This document shows, in pieces, positions 35,111 through 43,885 of a stretch of DNA of 64,000 nt. The stretch comes from Aliivibrio salmonicida LFI1238 (GTDB lineage Bacteria > Pseudomonadota > Gammaproteobacteria > Enterobacterales > Vibrionaceae). The notes below the pieces were generated by a model, which searched no databases, was not told where the DNA came from, and saw only the letters and a list, made by a program, of their open reading frames with translations. The DNA is taken from NCBI RefSeq assembly GCF_000196495.1, contig NC_011313.1:744001-808000 (forward strand). The letters are read 5' to 3'. The stretch's first letter is position 1; every line of letters begins with the position of its first letter. The translations under genes and the position numbers were made by a program.

Positions 35111-36142
35111 CTAGATCAGCTGCTTAAGTTTACGCTCTACCAAAGGATCATCTGGAACCAATTTCAAAGCCATTTCTAACAGTTGAATTGCATCCTGTGG
35201 ATGTTCATCCTGATGTTTAAGCGCAATATCGATAAGAGGCTGGACATCCAATTGTGCCTGATGTTCCTGCACATGTGCTTCCTTCTCATCGATAAGAATA
35301 TTATGTGCCTTACTCAACAATCCCAAACGATGCTCAGAGCTAGAGTTCGCCTTATTAAGCCTTTGATAATAATCTTCTTTAAAACGTAATGTCTTCGTTT
35401 GTTGGCGAAATTGGGCAATATCAATTTTCTGGTGACGAATGAAATCCACGGCAACTTGTTTGTAAAAACCAAACTTATTCAAATACGTACTGTGGGTACC
35501 ATGACCCATGCCAAAGACCCTTAGATGAGTCAGTTCAGGATAACGTTTGGCGTGTAAGCGATCGATTCTATTTGTTGGGTCATAAATAATGTAGCCTTTT
35601 GCTTTACCCAAATTAAGATCGTGATAATCCCCTAACCAATCAAACTTCTGTGCTAACTCAGTACTTGATCTGTCATCCCAAGGCGCAATCTCTTGATTTT
35701 TAGTACTAACAGGATGGAAAAACAACACTTGATCAAGTTCTAGTAAGTTTGCAAAAGCACCAACAGCAAAACCACCACGACTCAATCCGTATCCTAAACG
35801 ATACGTAAAGGGGTCAAGTAAAGTGGTTAATTGTTCGAGAAAGAAGATTAAATTGCGGTTGCGGAACCAATTACTTTTTCCCAAGTGCTGGAAAGATATG
35901 ATGTTAACCTGCTGTTTTTGCGCTAAATGGTAACCCCAAGGGGCAAAATCAGCATTGATATCTTGTTCCTGAACATTGGTCCCTGCAGGAGAAAAGGTGA
36001 ACAGTAATGGCTTATCCAAATCAACAAACTCATACTTAACAAAAACATCATCAAGTAAGTCGCCCCCAGACATCGGTAGTTGCGCTTGTTGCTCTGAACG
36101 TGAGTGAGTTAACCACTCGTCTAACCAATACAATAATTTCAT
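35111..36142 (-). CDS. Alpha/beta-hydrolase-like protein with C-terminal repeat helix
   Basis: The 343-residue product has no signal peptide. A central GYGLSRGGFAVG segment carries a G-x-S-x-G nucleophile elbow, and VFGMGHGTHS supplies a candidate catalytic His, so an esterase-type alpha/beta hydrolase fold is likely. The last 45 residues (PLIDIALKHQDEHPQDAIQLLEMALKLVPDDPLVERKL) resemble a TPR hairpin. Similar proteins in Vibrio are annotated as hypothetical. Substrate and pathway are unknown. It converges on the DUF2164 gene with about 100 bases between. Confidence 0.6.
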   Translation of the reverse strand: MKLLYWLDEWLTHSRSEQQAQLPMSGGDLLDDVFVKYEFVDLDKPLLFTFSPAGTNVQEQDINADFAPWGYHLAQKQQVNIISFQHLGKSNWFRNRNLIFFLEQLTTLLDPFTYRLGYGLSRGGFAVGAFANLLELDQVLFFHPVSTKNQEIAPWDDRSSTELAQKFDWLGDYHDLNLGKAKGYIIYDPTNRIDRLHAKRYPELTHLRVFGMGHGTHSTYLNKFGFYKQVAVDFIRHQKIDIAQFRQQTKTLRFKEDYYQRLNKANSSSEHRLGLLSKAHNILIDEKEAHVQEHQAQLDVQPLIDIALKHQDEHPQDAIQLLEMALKLVPDDPLVERKLKQLI

Positions 36143-36899
36143 TTAACCCTCCTTCTAAAAACAAGCGCGTGATTGTATCAAAGATGGCGGCCGAACAAAA
36201 ATGCGGTTCTAAGACGGATTATTTACATTGGAATCATTTCTGTACACAAGTTAAACAACCGTACAAATCCCTTCGTTAAGAACTGAACGTCGTCATGATT
36301 ACAAAAAGTAAAGACACTTCAGCCAATCTCTTGTCCTTTTAAACGCTTATAACAATGAACGGTACATTCTCCCTCATTACGTATTTATACTGGTTTAGGG
36401 GTAATTTCTTCTTTCTCACCTCAAACGAATGAAAAGCTCAGCCTGTTTAATTTCCTTTACAGTAAGTCATTCAATAACTACTATCATAAGAAAAACGTCT
36501 TCATAATCCTGCCGTATTTTCATGTAAACCTCTCATCCAAATAATAAGGTTTTCAATAGTCGATAACTCGCTAGAAAAGCATTTATTTCACGATTTATGA
36601 TATTCACTTCCAATGTATTTACCCTGCTCATACAAAAAAATTATTGGATTTCACTTTCTTTCCTACATATGAATAAAAACTTTCCAACTTTACACCGAAA
36701 ACCAAGAAATTTGTTTCAACAATAAGACCACCAAGGATAAATTAATCAAAATCGTACATTTATCAACCACAAAGTTGACATTTCTTAATAAAAAGGCACC
36801 AGACCTAGACAGAAGTGTAACAAAGGTCTATATTTCGACAAAATATTAATTGAGATGCTGTTCTTAACTATACTTTTCTCAAAATCCCAGAGGTTGAAA
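36143..36899. other. Long intergenic region upstream of the chemoreceptor gene
   Basis: These 757 bases contain no credible gene. Short frames on either strand are random in composition. The region lies between two divergent genes and presumably contains both promoters; a regulatory RNA is possible but I see no clear promoter plus terminator pair. Confidence 0.45.
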
Positions 36900-38540
36900 A
36901 TGCAATTTTCGCTTAAAAATACATCTATTCGTATACAAATATTACTCCCTGTTCTGTTTACTGCTTTAGCTCTTTTTGCTTCTTTATGGTACACGGCGGC
37001 GACTCTAGAAAAAGAACAAGACACAATTGCTGACAACACAACCTCATTTGTTTTCTATAAAGATCAACTAGCAAAAATTGATGACCAAGTGTATCCATTA
37101 CGCATTAGGGCGGTATATGCGATTTATGACTCGGCACGTAGAGAAAACTTCTATGTACAAATGCAAAATGAAGTAAAGTCGATTGATAAATTACTTAATG
37201 AAATCGAAGATAAAAAAACATTTCGTAGTGATGCAGAAAAAGTACGTGCTAGCGTTTCTGCCTACGTTGATTTCACGAAAAAAATGATAGATTTCACCAC
37301 TCGTAAAGAACAAGGTCTTTCAAACAACACAACTCAAGACTCGATGATTGCTCAATACCGCAAGATAGGCAACCATATGGTCGAGACCATTAATGACCTA
37401 TCTCAGCAGGTAAATAAGTTTTCTGACGTTCTAATGAATGAAAGCTACGAAAGAAACATTCAAGTAAAAAATACGGCAGCAATTACTATCATCTCAGTAT
37501 TTATTATTTCACTGCTTACTGCTTGGTGGTTATCTGGGTTAATCGTAAACCCTATCCAAAAGCTGCAATCACTGATCCGTCGTTTAGCTGAAGGCGATTT
37601 AACCGTTCAAGCTGATGCCGATGGTGATAATGAAATTGCTCAACTGAGTAACGACATCAATACAACGGCTCGTCAGCTTCAAGCAACCATTGAAGAGTTA
37701 AGTAACATTAATGAAAGCGTCGCTTCAGCGTCTACTGAGCTTGCCGCTGTGATGAGTGAAGCGGAATCAAACTCGCAAAAAGAATTAAGCGAAATAGAAC
37801 AAGTTGCTTCAGCAGTCAATGAACTATCAAGCACTGCTGATAACGTAAGTGATAATGCGCTTGCCGCTGATAAAACAGCTCGTGAAACCAATGAATTGGC
37901 GCATGCAGGTTTAGATATCTTTGCTCAAAGTACTGAAGCAAGCGAGAAAATGGCTTCAGCATTGACTGATGCTGCTGTTGTTGTTAATCGCCTAAAAGAG
38001 CAATCAGAACAAATCAATAATGTCGTTGAAGTGATTCGTGGGGTTTCAGACCAAACTAACTTACTTGCACTCAATGCGGCTATCGAAGCGGCTATCGAAG
38101 CGGCTCGTGCGGGTGAATCTGGTCGTGGCTTTGCCGTCGTTGCTGATGAAGTTCGTTTACTTGCTGCTCGTACTCAATCATCAACTCAAGAAATTCAAAC
38201 GATCATTGAAGCGCTTCAAGAGCAATCAGGTTTAGCTAACGACAGCATGCAATCAAGCCTTGATATGTTAGAGCTAAATAAAGAGCTAACAGCAAAAGCA
38301 GGTGATGCTCTGGTTGGTATTACCGAATCTATCAATGCGATTAATGATATGAATACTCAAGTTGCAACTGCGGCTGAAGAGCAATCTCAAGTAACTCAAG
38401 ATATTAACCGCAATGTCGTTAATATGTCTGAGCTTGTGAATCAAAACGTCACGGGCATTAGCCAAAGTGCAAGTGCAAGCTCTGAGTTATCAAGATTAGC
38501 AGAAGAACAAAAACAACAATTGTCATTCTTCAAATTATAA
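36900..38540 (+). CDS. Methyl-accepting chemotaxis protein with a 4-residue duplication in the signalling tip
   Basis: The 546-residue inner-membrane receptor has a membrane segment near residues 12-34, a periplasmic four-helix-bundle-type sensor of about 160 residues, a second membrane segment (TAAITIISVFIISLLTAWWLSGLIV), a HAMP domain (NPIQKLQSLIRRLAEGDLTV) and a long cytoplasmic coiled coil with the CheA/CheW-binding tip. The tip reads NAAIEAAIEAARAGESGRGFAVVADEVR: the usual NAAIEAARAGE has gained a second AAIE, caused by a 12-bp tandem duplication at 38076-38099. Four extra residues break the heptad register at the most conserved part of the protein. The ATG at 36900 is preceded by AGAGG; an upstream ATG at 36855 lacks a ribosome site. 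The ligand is unknown. Confidence 0.92.
   Translation: MQFSLKNTSIRIQILLPVLFTALALFASLWYTAATLEKEQDTIADNTTSFVFYKDQLAKIDDQVYPLRIRAVYAIYDSARRENFYVQMQNEVKSIDKLLNEIEDKKTFRSDAEKVRASVSAYVDFTKKMIDFTTRKEQGLSNNTTQDSMIAQYRKIGNHMVETINDLSQQVNKFSDVLMNESYERNIQVKNTAAITIISVFIISLLTAWWLSGLIVNPIQKLQSLIRRLAEGDLTVQADADGDNEIAQLSNDINTTARQLQATIEELSNINESVASASTELAAVMSEAESNSQKELSEIEQVASAVNELSSTADNVSDNALAADKTARETNELAHAGLDIFAQSTEASEKMASALTDAAVVVNRLKEQSEQINNVVEVIRGVSDQTNLLALNAAIEAAIEAARAGESGRGFAVVADEVRLLAARTQSSTQEIQTIIEALQEQSGLANDSMQSSLDMLELNKELTAKAGDALVGITESINAINDMNTQVATAAEEQSQVTQDINRNVVNMSELVNQNVTGISQSASASSELSRLAEEQKQQLSFFKL
38076..38099 (+). repeat. 12-bp tandem duplication in the chemoreceptor hairpin tip
   Basis: GCGGCTATCGAA at 38076-38087 is repeated exactly at 38088-38099. 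The frame is kept, adding Ala-Ala-Ile-Glu. Confidence 0.97.
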
Positions 38541-38558
38541 TTTGATGGCACAATAAAA

Positions 38559-38592
38559 AAAGCGGTAAGGCCACCCACCTTACCGCTTTGTT
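38559..38592. terminator. Bidirectional terminator between the chemoreceptor and cupredoxin genes
   Basis: AAAGCGGTAAGG at 38559-38570 is the exact complement of CCTTACCGCTTT at 38578-38589, with A-run before and T-rich sequence after. It serves the receptor gene and the convergent copper operon. Confidence 0.9.
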
Positions 38593-38609
38593 ATCTTAAA
38601 AACAGTCGT

Positions 38610-39182
38610 TTATAACGTTATTTTCTTTACCATCCCTGCTTCTGCATGCCCTGGAATATTACACGCAAACTCTACGTGATTATCACCATGGAAATGCCAC
38701 GTAATTTGCTTCGCCTTACCTGGTTGAACTGTGACTGTGCTACCACTGTCATGTGCATGACCTGATGTCATTTTCTTCATCATTTCACGGTGTTCTAATT
38801 GCTCGGTTTCATTACCAATTGAGAACTCATGATCGATTTTACCTGTATTCATAATCACAAATTGAACGATATCATTAGGTTCAATATCGACTTCTTTTTT
38901 AAAGGTAATTTTCATATCGTCAGATAAAATGACATGAACGACTTTATTTGCTTTCATGCCAGTTGCTGGCATCCCTACCGCATTCATATCGTCCATAGAC
39001 ATGCCTTCCATCTTGCTCATATCCATGTCTTTCATATTCATTTTGGAATGATCCATCTTACTCATGTCCATTCCTTTCATATCCATTGAACCGTGATCCA
39101 TTTTACTGTGGTCCATTTCTGCCATTGCAGAACTCGCTACCAATGATAGTGCTATTGCTAATACTGTTTTTTTCATTTTCAT
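38610..39182 (-). CDS. Periplasmic Met/His-rich cupredoxin
   Basis: After a signal peptide (MKMKKTVLAIALSLVASSAMA) the protein has about 45 residues of repeated Met-Asp-His/Lys units (MDHSKMDHGSMDMKGMDMSK and similar), a Cu(I)-binding sponge. A single cupredoxin domain follows, with the type-1 copper ligands His in DHEFSIG and Cys, His, Met in the C-terminal FACNIPGHAEAGM. It is the last gene of the cus-type operon, about 100 bases after cusA. A role as periplasmic copper buffer or donor to the CusCBA pump is likely. Confidence 0.88.
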   Translation of the reverse strand: MKMKKTVLAIALSLVASSAMAEMDHSKMDHGSMDMKGMDMSKMDHSKMNMKDMDMSKMEGMSMDDMNAVGMPATGMKANKVVHVILSDDMKITFKKEVDIEPNDIVQFVIMNTGKIDHEFSIGNETEQLEHREMMKKMTSGHAHDSGSTVTVQPGKAKQITWHFHGDNHVEFACNIPGHAEAGMVKKITL

Positions 39183-39209
39183 TTCCTTTTTTGTTTAATT
39201 ATTTATTAT

Positions 39210-39239
39210 GTGACTTATTCCATTACAGGTATAAGTCAC
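39210..39239. repeat. 9-bp hairpin between cusA and the cupredoxin gene
   Basis: GTGACTTAT at 39210-39218 pairs with ATAAGTCAC at 39231-39239, loop of twelve bases, no T-run on the minus strand. It could be an RNA-processing or stability element in the operon mRNA. Confidence 0.45.
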
Positions 39240-39283
39240 TAATATTCTTATTTATTTAACGTATTTATATGTAAATTTTATTC

Positions 39284-42200
39284 TTAAAAATCTTTACACA
39301 AACGCTGTTTCCATAATTTGAATACCGCAGGGATAACGACTAAGGTCAATAATAATGCCGACGCCATCCCGCCTATCATTGGGGCTGCAATACGCTGCAT
39401 TACTTCTGATCCGGTACCGGAGCCATACATAATTGGAATTAAACCGATGATCACTGTCAGTACCGTCATCATGACAGGACGAACACGTAATCCTGCGCCC
39501 TCACCAATGGCTAACGTTAAATCTTGTTGTGTTACCGAGTTACTGTTTTCTTTTGCTGTCGCTTGTTTTTCATCCCATGCTTGGTTCAAATACACCAACA
39601 TGATCACACCAATCTCAACCGCAACACCGGATAAAGCAATAAACCCTACACCAACGGCAATCGAAAAATTAAAGTTTAAGATGTGCATTAGCCACAGACC
39701 GCCAACCATAGCTAACGGCAATGTCCCCATGATAATTAACACTTCACCAACTCGTTTAAAACTTAAATACAAAAGCAGCATAATAATCGCGATGGTTACA
39801 GGAATAACCGTCGTTAATTTCTCTTTTGCTCGTTCCATGTATTCGTATTGGCCAGACCAACCAAGGGAATAGCCCGCGGGTAAATCCAATTGATCATGCA
39901 CTGCTTGTTGAGCCTCATGCACATAAGAACCTAGATCTCGACCGTCAATATCGACAAACACCCAACCATTAGGTCGTGCGTTTTCTGTTTTTATCATCGG
40001 AGGACCATCTTCATAACGAATATCCGCGACATCAGCTAAGGCAATTCGAGCACCGTTCGCCGTTATCAATGGCAAGTTCTGCAACTTAACAACAGAATCA
40101 CGATACGATTGTGGATAACGAACATTAATTGGGTAACGCTCTAATCCTTCAATGGTTTCACCTACATTCATACCACCCACTGCGGTTGATATCACTTGTT
40201 GAATGTCTTTAATATTCAAACCATATCGAGCGGCTTGACGACGTTTTATATCGATATTTATATAACGCCCACCAGCGACTCGCTCTGCATAAACCGAGGT
40301 GGTTCCTTTAACGTTATTTAAAATAGGTTCTAACTCTGCGCCGATCTTTTCTATTACGTTAAGATCGGGTCCCGCTATCTTTATCCCTATTGGGGTTTTA
40401 ATTCCTGTTGCTAGCATATCGATGCGCGTTTTGATTGGCATCACCCACGCATTTGTTATTCCAGGAAATTGAATCAATTGGTCTAGCTCTTTTTTAATTG
40501 ACTCAGTAGTTACACCGTCACGCCATTCATTTTTAGGCTTGAACTGAATAACCGTCTCTATCATGGTTAATGGTGCCGGATCGGTTGCTGTTTCTGCTCG
40601 CCCCACTTTTCCCCACACGGTATCGACTTCTGGAACGGTTTTAATTAATTTATTGGTTTGCTGTAATAGTTCACGCGCTTTACCAATAGAGATCCCTGGA
40701 TATGTCGTTGGCATGTACATTAAATCGCCCTCATCCAATGGTGGGATAAACTCACTGCCCATTTTAGAGATTGGATAATATGACGATCCCATTAAGATAA
40801 CGGCAACCAAAAGTATCGTTTTTGGAAAGCGTAAACTCAAATTCAGTAATGGTCTGTAAAGTGCCACTAGCGTTTTGTTTATTGGGTTTTTGTTCTCAGG
40901 CAATATTTTACCTCGAACGAAATAGCCCATTAATACAGGTACTAAGGTAATTGCTAGGCCAGCAGAAGCCGCCATTGCAAAGGTTTTAGTGAAGGCTAAT
41001 GGAGAGAACATCTTCCCTTCTTGGCCTTCTAATGCAAATACAGGAACAAAGCTTAAGGTAATGATAAGCAATGAGAAAAAGAGTGGAGGTCCAACTTCTT
41101 CTGCCGCTTTCCCTATTACCTGCCAACGATTTTCGTCCGTTAATGGTGTTTTTTCTATGTGTTTATGGACGTTTTCTATCATTACGATAGCACCATCAAC
41201 CATTGCACCAATGGCAATTGCGATACCGCCTAATGACATGATGTTGGCATTAATACCTTGCCAATGCATAACAATGAACGCACAAAGGATCCCAACAGGC
41301 AGACTTAATGCGATAACCAACGAAGAACGAATGTGAAATAAGAATAAAGCACAAACAATGGCAACAACGATAAACTCTTCAGCCAATTTCTCCCATAAAT
41401 TTGTTACTGCATGGTCAATAAGTTTAGAGCGATCATAAGTCGCTTTAATTTCTACCCCTTCCGGTAAGCCTTTTTGTAATTGAGCCAATTTCTCTTTTAC
41501 ATTTGAAATGACGTTACTGGCATTTTCACCAAAGCGCATGACAATCACACCACCAACGGCTTCGCCTTCTCCATTAAATTCAGAGATACCACGGCGCATT
41601 TGTGGTCCAAGATTAATATCAGCGATATCACCAAGCAATAAAGGCGTTCCCTTATCGGTTACTTTTAGCGGCAATGATTTTATGTCTTCAATACTGCTTA
41701 AGTAACCCGATGTACGAACCATGTGTTCAGCTTCCGCGACTTCGATAACCGAAGCGCCCGCCTCTTGATTCCCCTCTTTAATGGCTTTATTAATTTGTTG
41801 TAGCGTTAGGTTATAAGCTCGTAGTTTATCAGGATCAATTTCCACCTGATATTGCTTCACCATCCCGCCGACGGTCGCAACTTCTGATACGCCATCGACC
41901 GTTTGCAGTTCGTATTTTAAGAACCAATCTTGCAAGCTGCGTAATTCGGCTAAATCGTGTTTACCGGTTTTATCTTGTAATACATAACTGTATACCCAGC
42001 CCACCCCTGTCGCATCGGGCCCTAATGTGGGCTTTGCCTCTGCGGGTAATCTAGGCGCAACTTGGCTTAAATACTCTAACACCCTCGAACGCGCCCAGTA
42101 CATGTCAGTATCATCATTAAAAATGATATAAACATAGGAATCACCAAAGAATGAAAAACCACGAACCGTTTCCGCTCCCGGAACCGCAAGCATGGCGGTA

Positions 42201-42409
42201 GTTAACGGGTAAGTCACCTGATCTTCCACCACTTGAGGGGCTTGACCTGGGTAGCTGGTTTTAATGATCACTTGAACATCTGAAAGATCCGGCAAAGCAT
42301 CGACTGGTGTATTCTTTACACTGTAAATTCCTGCAACAACTAAAGCAAAAGTCGCAACCAGAACTAAAAATCGATTTTTAATCGACCAACGAATAATGGC
42401 GGGGATCAT
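39284..42409 (-). CDS. cusA: Heavy-metal efflux RND pump, CusA type
   Basis: The inner-membrane proton-driven pump of the CusCBA tripartite system exports Cu(I)/Ag(I). The 1041-residue product has the CusA/CzcA start (IRWSIKNRFLVLVATFALVVAGIYSVKNTPVDALPDLSDVQVII), the double repeat of membrane segments and the family stretch IAIGAMVDGAIVMIENVHKH in TM4 with the proton-relay Asp. Methionine-containing periplasmic segments such as PLTMIETVIQF and TRIDMLATGIKTPIGIK fit the copper subgroup. Its ATG overlaps the cusB stop (ATGA). Confidence 0.94.
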   Translation of the reverse strand: MIPAIIRWSIKNRFLVLVATFALVVAGIYSVKNTPVDALPDLSDVQVIIKTSYPGQAPQVVEDQVTYPLTTAMLAVPGAETVRGFSFFGDSYVYIIFNDDTDMYWARSRVLEYLSQVAPRLPAEAKPTLGPDATGVGWVYSYVLQDKTGKHDLAELRSLQDWFLKYELQTVDGVSEVATVGGMVKQYQVEIDPDKLRAYNLTLQQINKAIKEGNQEAGASVIEVAEAEHMVRTSGYLSSIEDIKSLPLKVTDKGTPLLLGDIADINLGPQMRRGISEFNGEGEAVGGVIVMRFGENASNVISNVKEKLAQLQKGLPEGVEIKATYDRSKLIDHAVTNLWEKLAEEFIVVAIVCALFLFHIRSSLVIALSLPVGILCAFIVMHWQGINANIMSLGGIAIAIGAMVDGAIVMIENVHKHIEKTPLTDENRWQVIGKAAEEVGPPLFFSLLIITLSFVPVFALEGQEGKMFSPLAFTKTFAMAASAGLAITLVPVLMGYFVRGKILPENKNPINKTLVALYRPLLNLSLRFPKTILLVAVILMGSSYYPISKMGSEFIPPLDEGDLMYMPTTYPGISIGKARELLQQTNKLIKTVPEVDTVWGKVGRAETATDPAPLTMIETVIQFKPKNEWRDGVTTESIKKELDQLIQFPGITNAWVMPIKTRIDMLATGIKTPIGIKIAGPDLNVIEKIGAELEPILNNVKGTTSVYAERVAGGRYINIDIKRRQAARYGLNIKDIQQVISTAVGGMNVGETIEGLERYPINVRYPQSYRDSVVKLQNLPLITANGARIALADVADIRYEDGPPMIKTENARPNGWVFVDIDGRDLGSYVHEAQQAVHDQLDLPAGYSLGWSGQYEYMERAKEKLTTVIPVTIAIIMLLLYLSFKRVGEVLIIMGTLPLAMVGGLWLMHILNFNFSIAVGVGFIALSGVAVEIGVIMLVYLNQAWDEKQATAKENSNSVTQQDLTLAIGEGAGLRVRPVMMTVLTVIIGLIPIMYGSGTGSEVMQRIAAPMIGGMASALLLTLVVIPAVFKLWKQRLCKDF

Positions 42410-43875
42410 AATAACGCCCCTTCTTTTTCAATCTCAATCAATTGATATTCATCATTCACTTTTTGAACTAAAAACTGAACTGCTTCACCTTCACGAAAAG
42501 AAGCCAAATCAATCTCTTTCTCAACCGAAAAATTCATTTCACCCGCTTTCCAATCCCATTGTGAGACGGCTTTATGATCAAAGGTAACCATGCCAAAATC
42601 AGCCATTAACATAGTAATATTGCCCGAAATCCAAACACTGTTTTCAGGACCATTAATTCGACTTAATTCTGCCGTCTTACTTGATTCAGAATCCAATAAG
42701 AATTGAGCTGACGTGACTACTTTATCGTTTTCTTTCAATCCCTTAACTATTTCTACTTTATTGCCTGCTTCGCGACCAGCGATAACTCGAGCTGAGCGAT
42801 ATTTCCCATTACCTTCATCCAATACCACCCGCGCCATGCCATTTGAACGAATGACCGCTTGGCGAGGTATTGTTAATACTTCTTCTTTTGTTTTAGGGTG
42901 AATGGTGATGTTCGCTAACATATTTGGTTTCAATGCACCGTCTTGGTTATCAAATTTTAAACGCATGCGCATGGTTCGTGTTTTTGGATCCAAAATCGGA
43001 TAAACGTAATCCACTTCACCTTCCCATCGTTTCCCAGGGACCGCATCTAACGTCATCACCGCTTTATTACCAGAAGATAACCAGTGAGCCTGACGTTCAA
43101 AAACTTCAGCATCTACCCACACATTTTCTAAAGGTCCAGCACTAATAATGATTTGAGAGGGTGATAAATAGCCACCTTCTCGAATATTTAAACTCGCAAT
43201 GACACCGCTTGAAATGGCTTTTATCTCTATGTTTTTATTTGATTTACCGTTTCTAACAATAGAATTAACTTGAGTTTTATCCACACCCAATGACTGCAAC
43301 CGTTCTCTTGCGCCTTTGACCAGTCCTTTTCGACCTGTTCGATACGCGTTTAGTAGTTCTTCTTGTGCTTTCACCAATTCAGGAGAGTAAAGAGTAAATA
43401 ACACATCGCCCTTATTTACCTTTTCACCTATGGCATTGATATTTAGCTTTTCAACCCAGCCCGCTACACGTACGTTTACTTGCCACAACTTACTTTCATC
43501 AAACGCGATATAACCCACGGTATCTATATTTGGAGACAGGATCGTTTTCTCAACAAAAGCACTTTTTACGCCTAAATTGTTCACCACGCTTGGATCTATT
43601 GTTACGGTACCCGCTGGTGACTTCTCACCTTTTGCATCGTTGGCATAAACAGGCACTAAATCCATACCCATTGGTGATTTACCCGGCTGATCTCTACGAT
43701 AATTGGCATCCATTGGAGCAACCCAATACAAAGGATCACTGCTTGATGATGCGCTATTTTCTTGAGCCGTCATCGCCATTGCGCTCATTGTATGTCCCGA
43801 GTATAAATTCATGCTCGCTGCACCAACAACACCGCCAATAACAACTGAAAGTAATGCTATTTTAACTGGTTTCAT
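42406..43875 (-). CDS. cusB: CusB-type periplasmic adaptor with N-terminal metal-binding and C-terminal CusF-like domains
   Basis: The 489-residue adaptor links CusA and CusC. It has an N-terminal membrane anchor, a heavy-metal-binding segment (YWVAPMDANYRRDQPGKSP, then MGMDLVPVY), the barrel-sandwich and helical hairpin (KLNINAIGEKVNKGDVLFTLYSPEL) and the beta-barrel/membrane-proximal domains. The last 78 residues (about 412-489) form an extra domain like CusF: a beta-barrel fold pattern with FDHKAVSQWDWKAGEMNFSV, which places a His, a Trp and a Met as in CusF's Cu(I) site. So chaperone and adaptor are fused. cusC lies ten bases upstream, and cusA follows with overlap. Confidence 0.9.
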   Translation of the reverse strand: MKPVKIALLSVVIGGVVGAASMNLYSGHTMSAMAMTAQENSASSSSDPLYWVAPMDANYRRDQPGKSPMGMDLVPVYANDAKGEKSPAGTVTIDPSVVNNLGVKSAFVEKTILSPNIDTVGYIAFDESKLWQVNVRVAGWVEKLNINAIGEKVNKGDVLFTLYSPELVKAQEELLNAYRTGRKGLVKGARERLQSLGVDKTQVNSIVRNGKSNKNIEIKAISSGVIASLNIREGGYLSPSQIIISAGPLENVWVDAEVFERQAHWLSSGNKAVMTLDAVPGKRWEGEVDYVYPILDPKTRTMRMRLKFDNQDGALKPNMLANITIHPKTKEEVLTIPRQAVIRSNGMARVVLDEGNGKYRSARVIAGREAGNKVEIVKGLKENDKVVTSAQFLLDSESSKTAELSRINGPENSVWISGNITMLMADFGMVTFDHKAVSQWDWKAGEMNFSVEKEIDLASFREGEAVQFLVQKVNDEYQLIEIEKEGALL

Positions 43876-43885
43876 ATTCTCTTCC

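Noticed and set aside
38940..39120. Direct repeats in the cupredoxin gene as a possible repeat array
   Set aside because: They are coding repeats of the Met-Asp-His/Lys copper-binding region, with no spacer structure of a CRISPR array.
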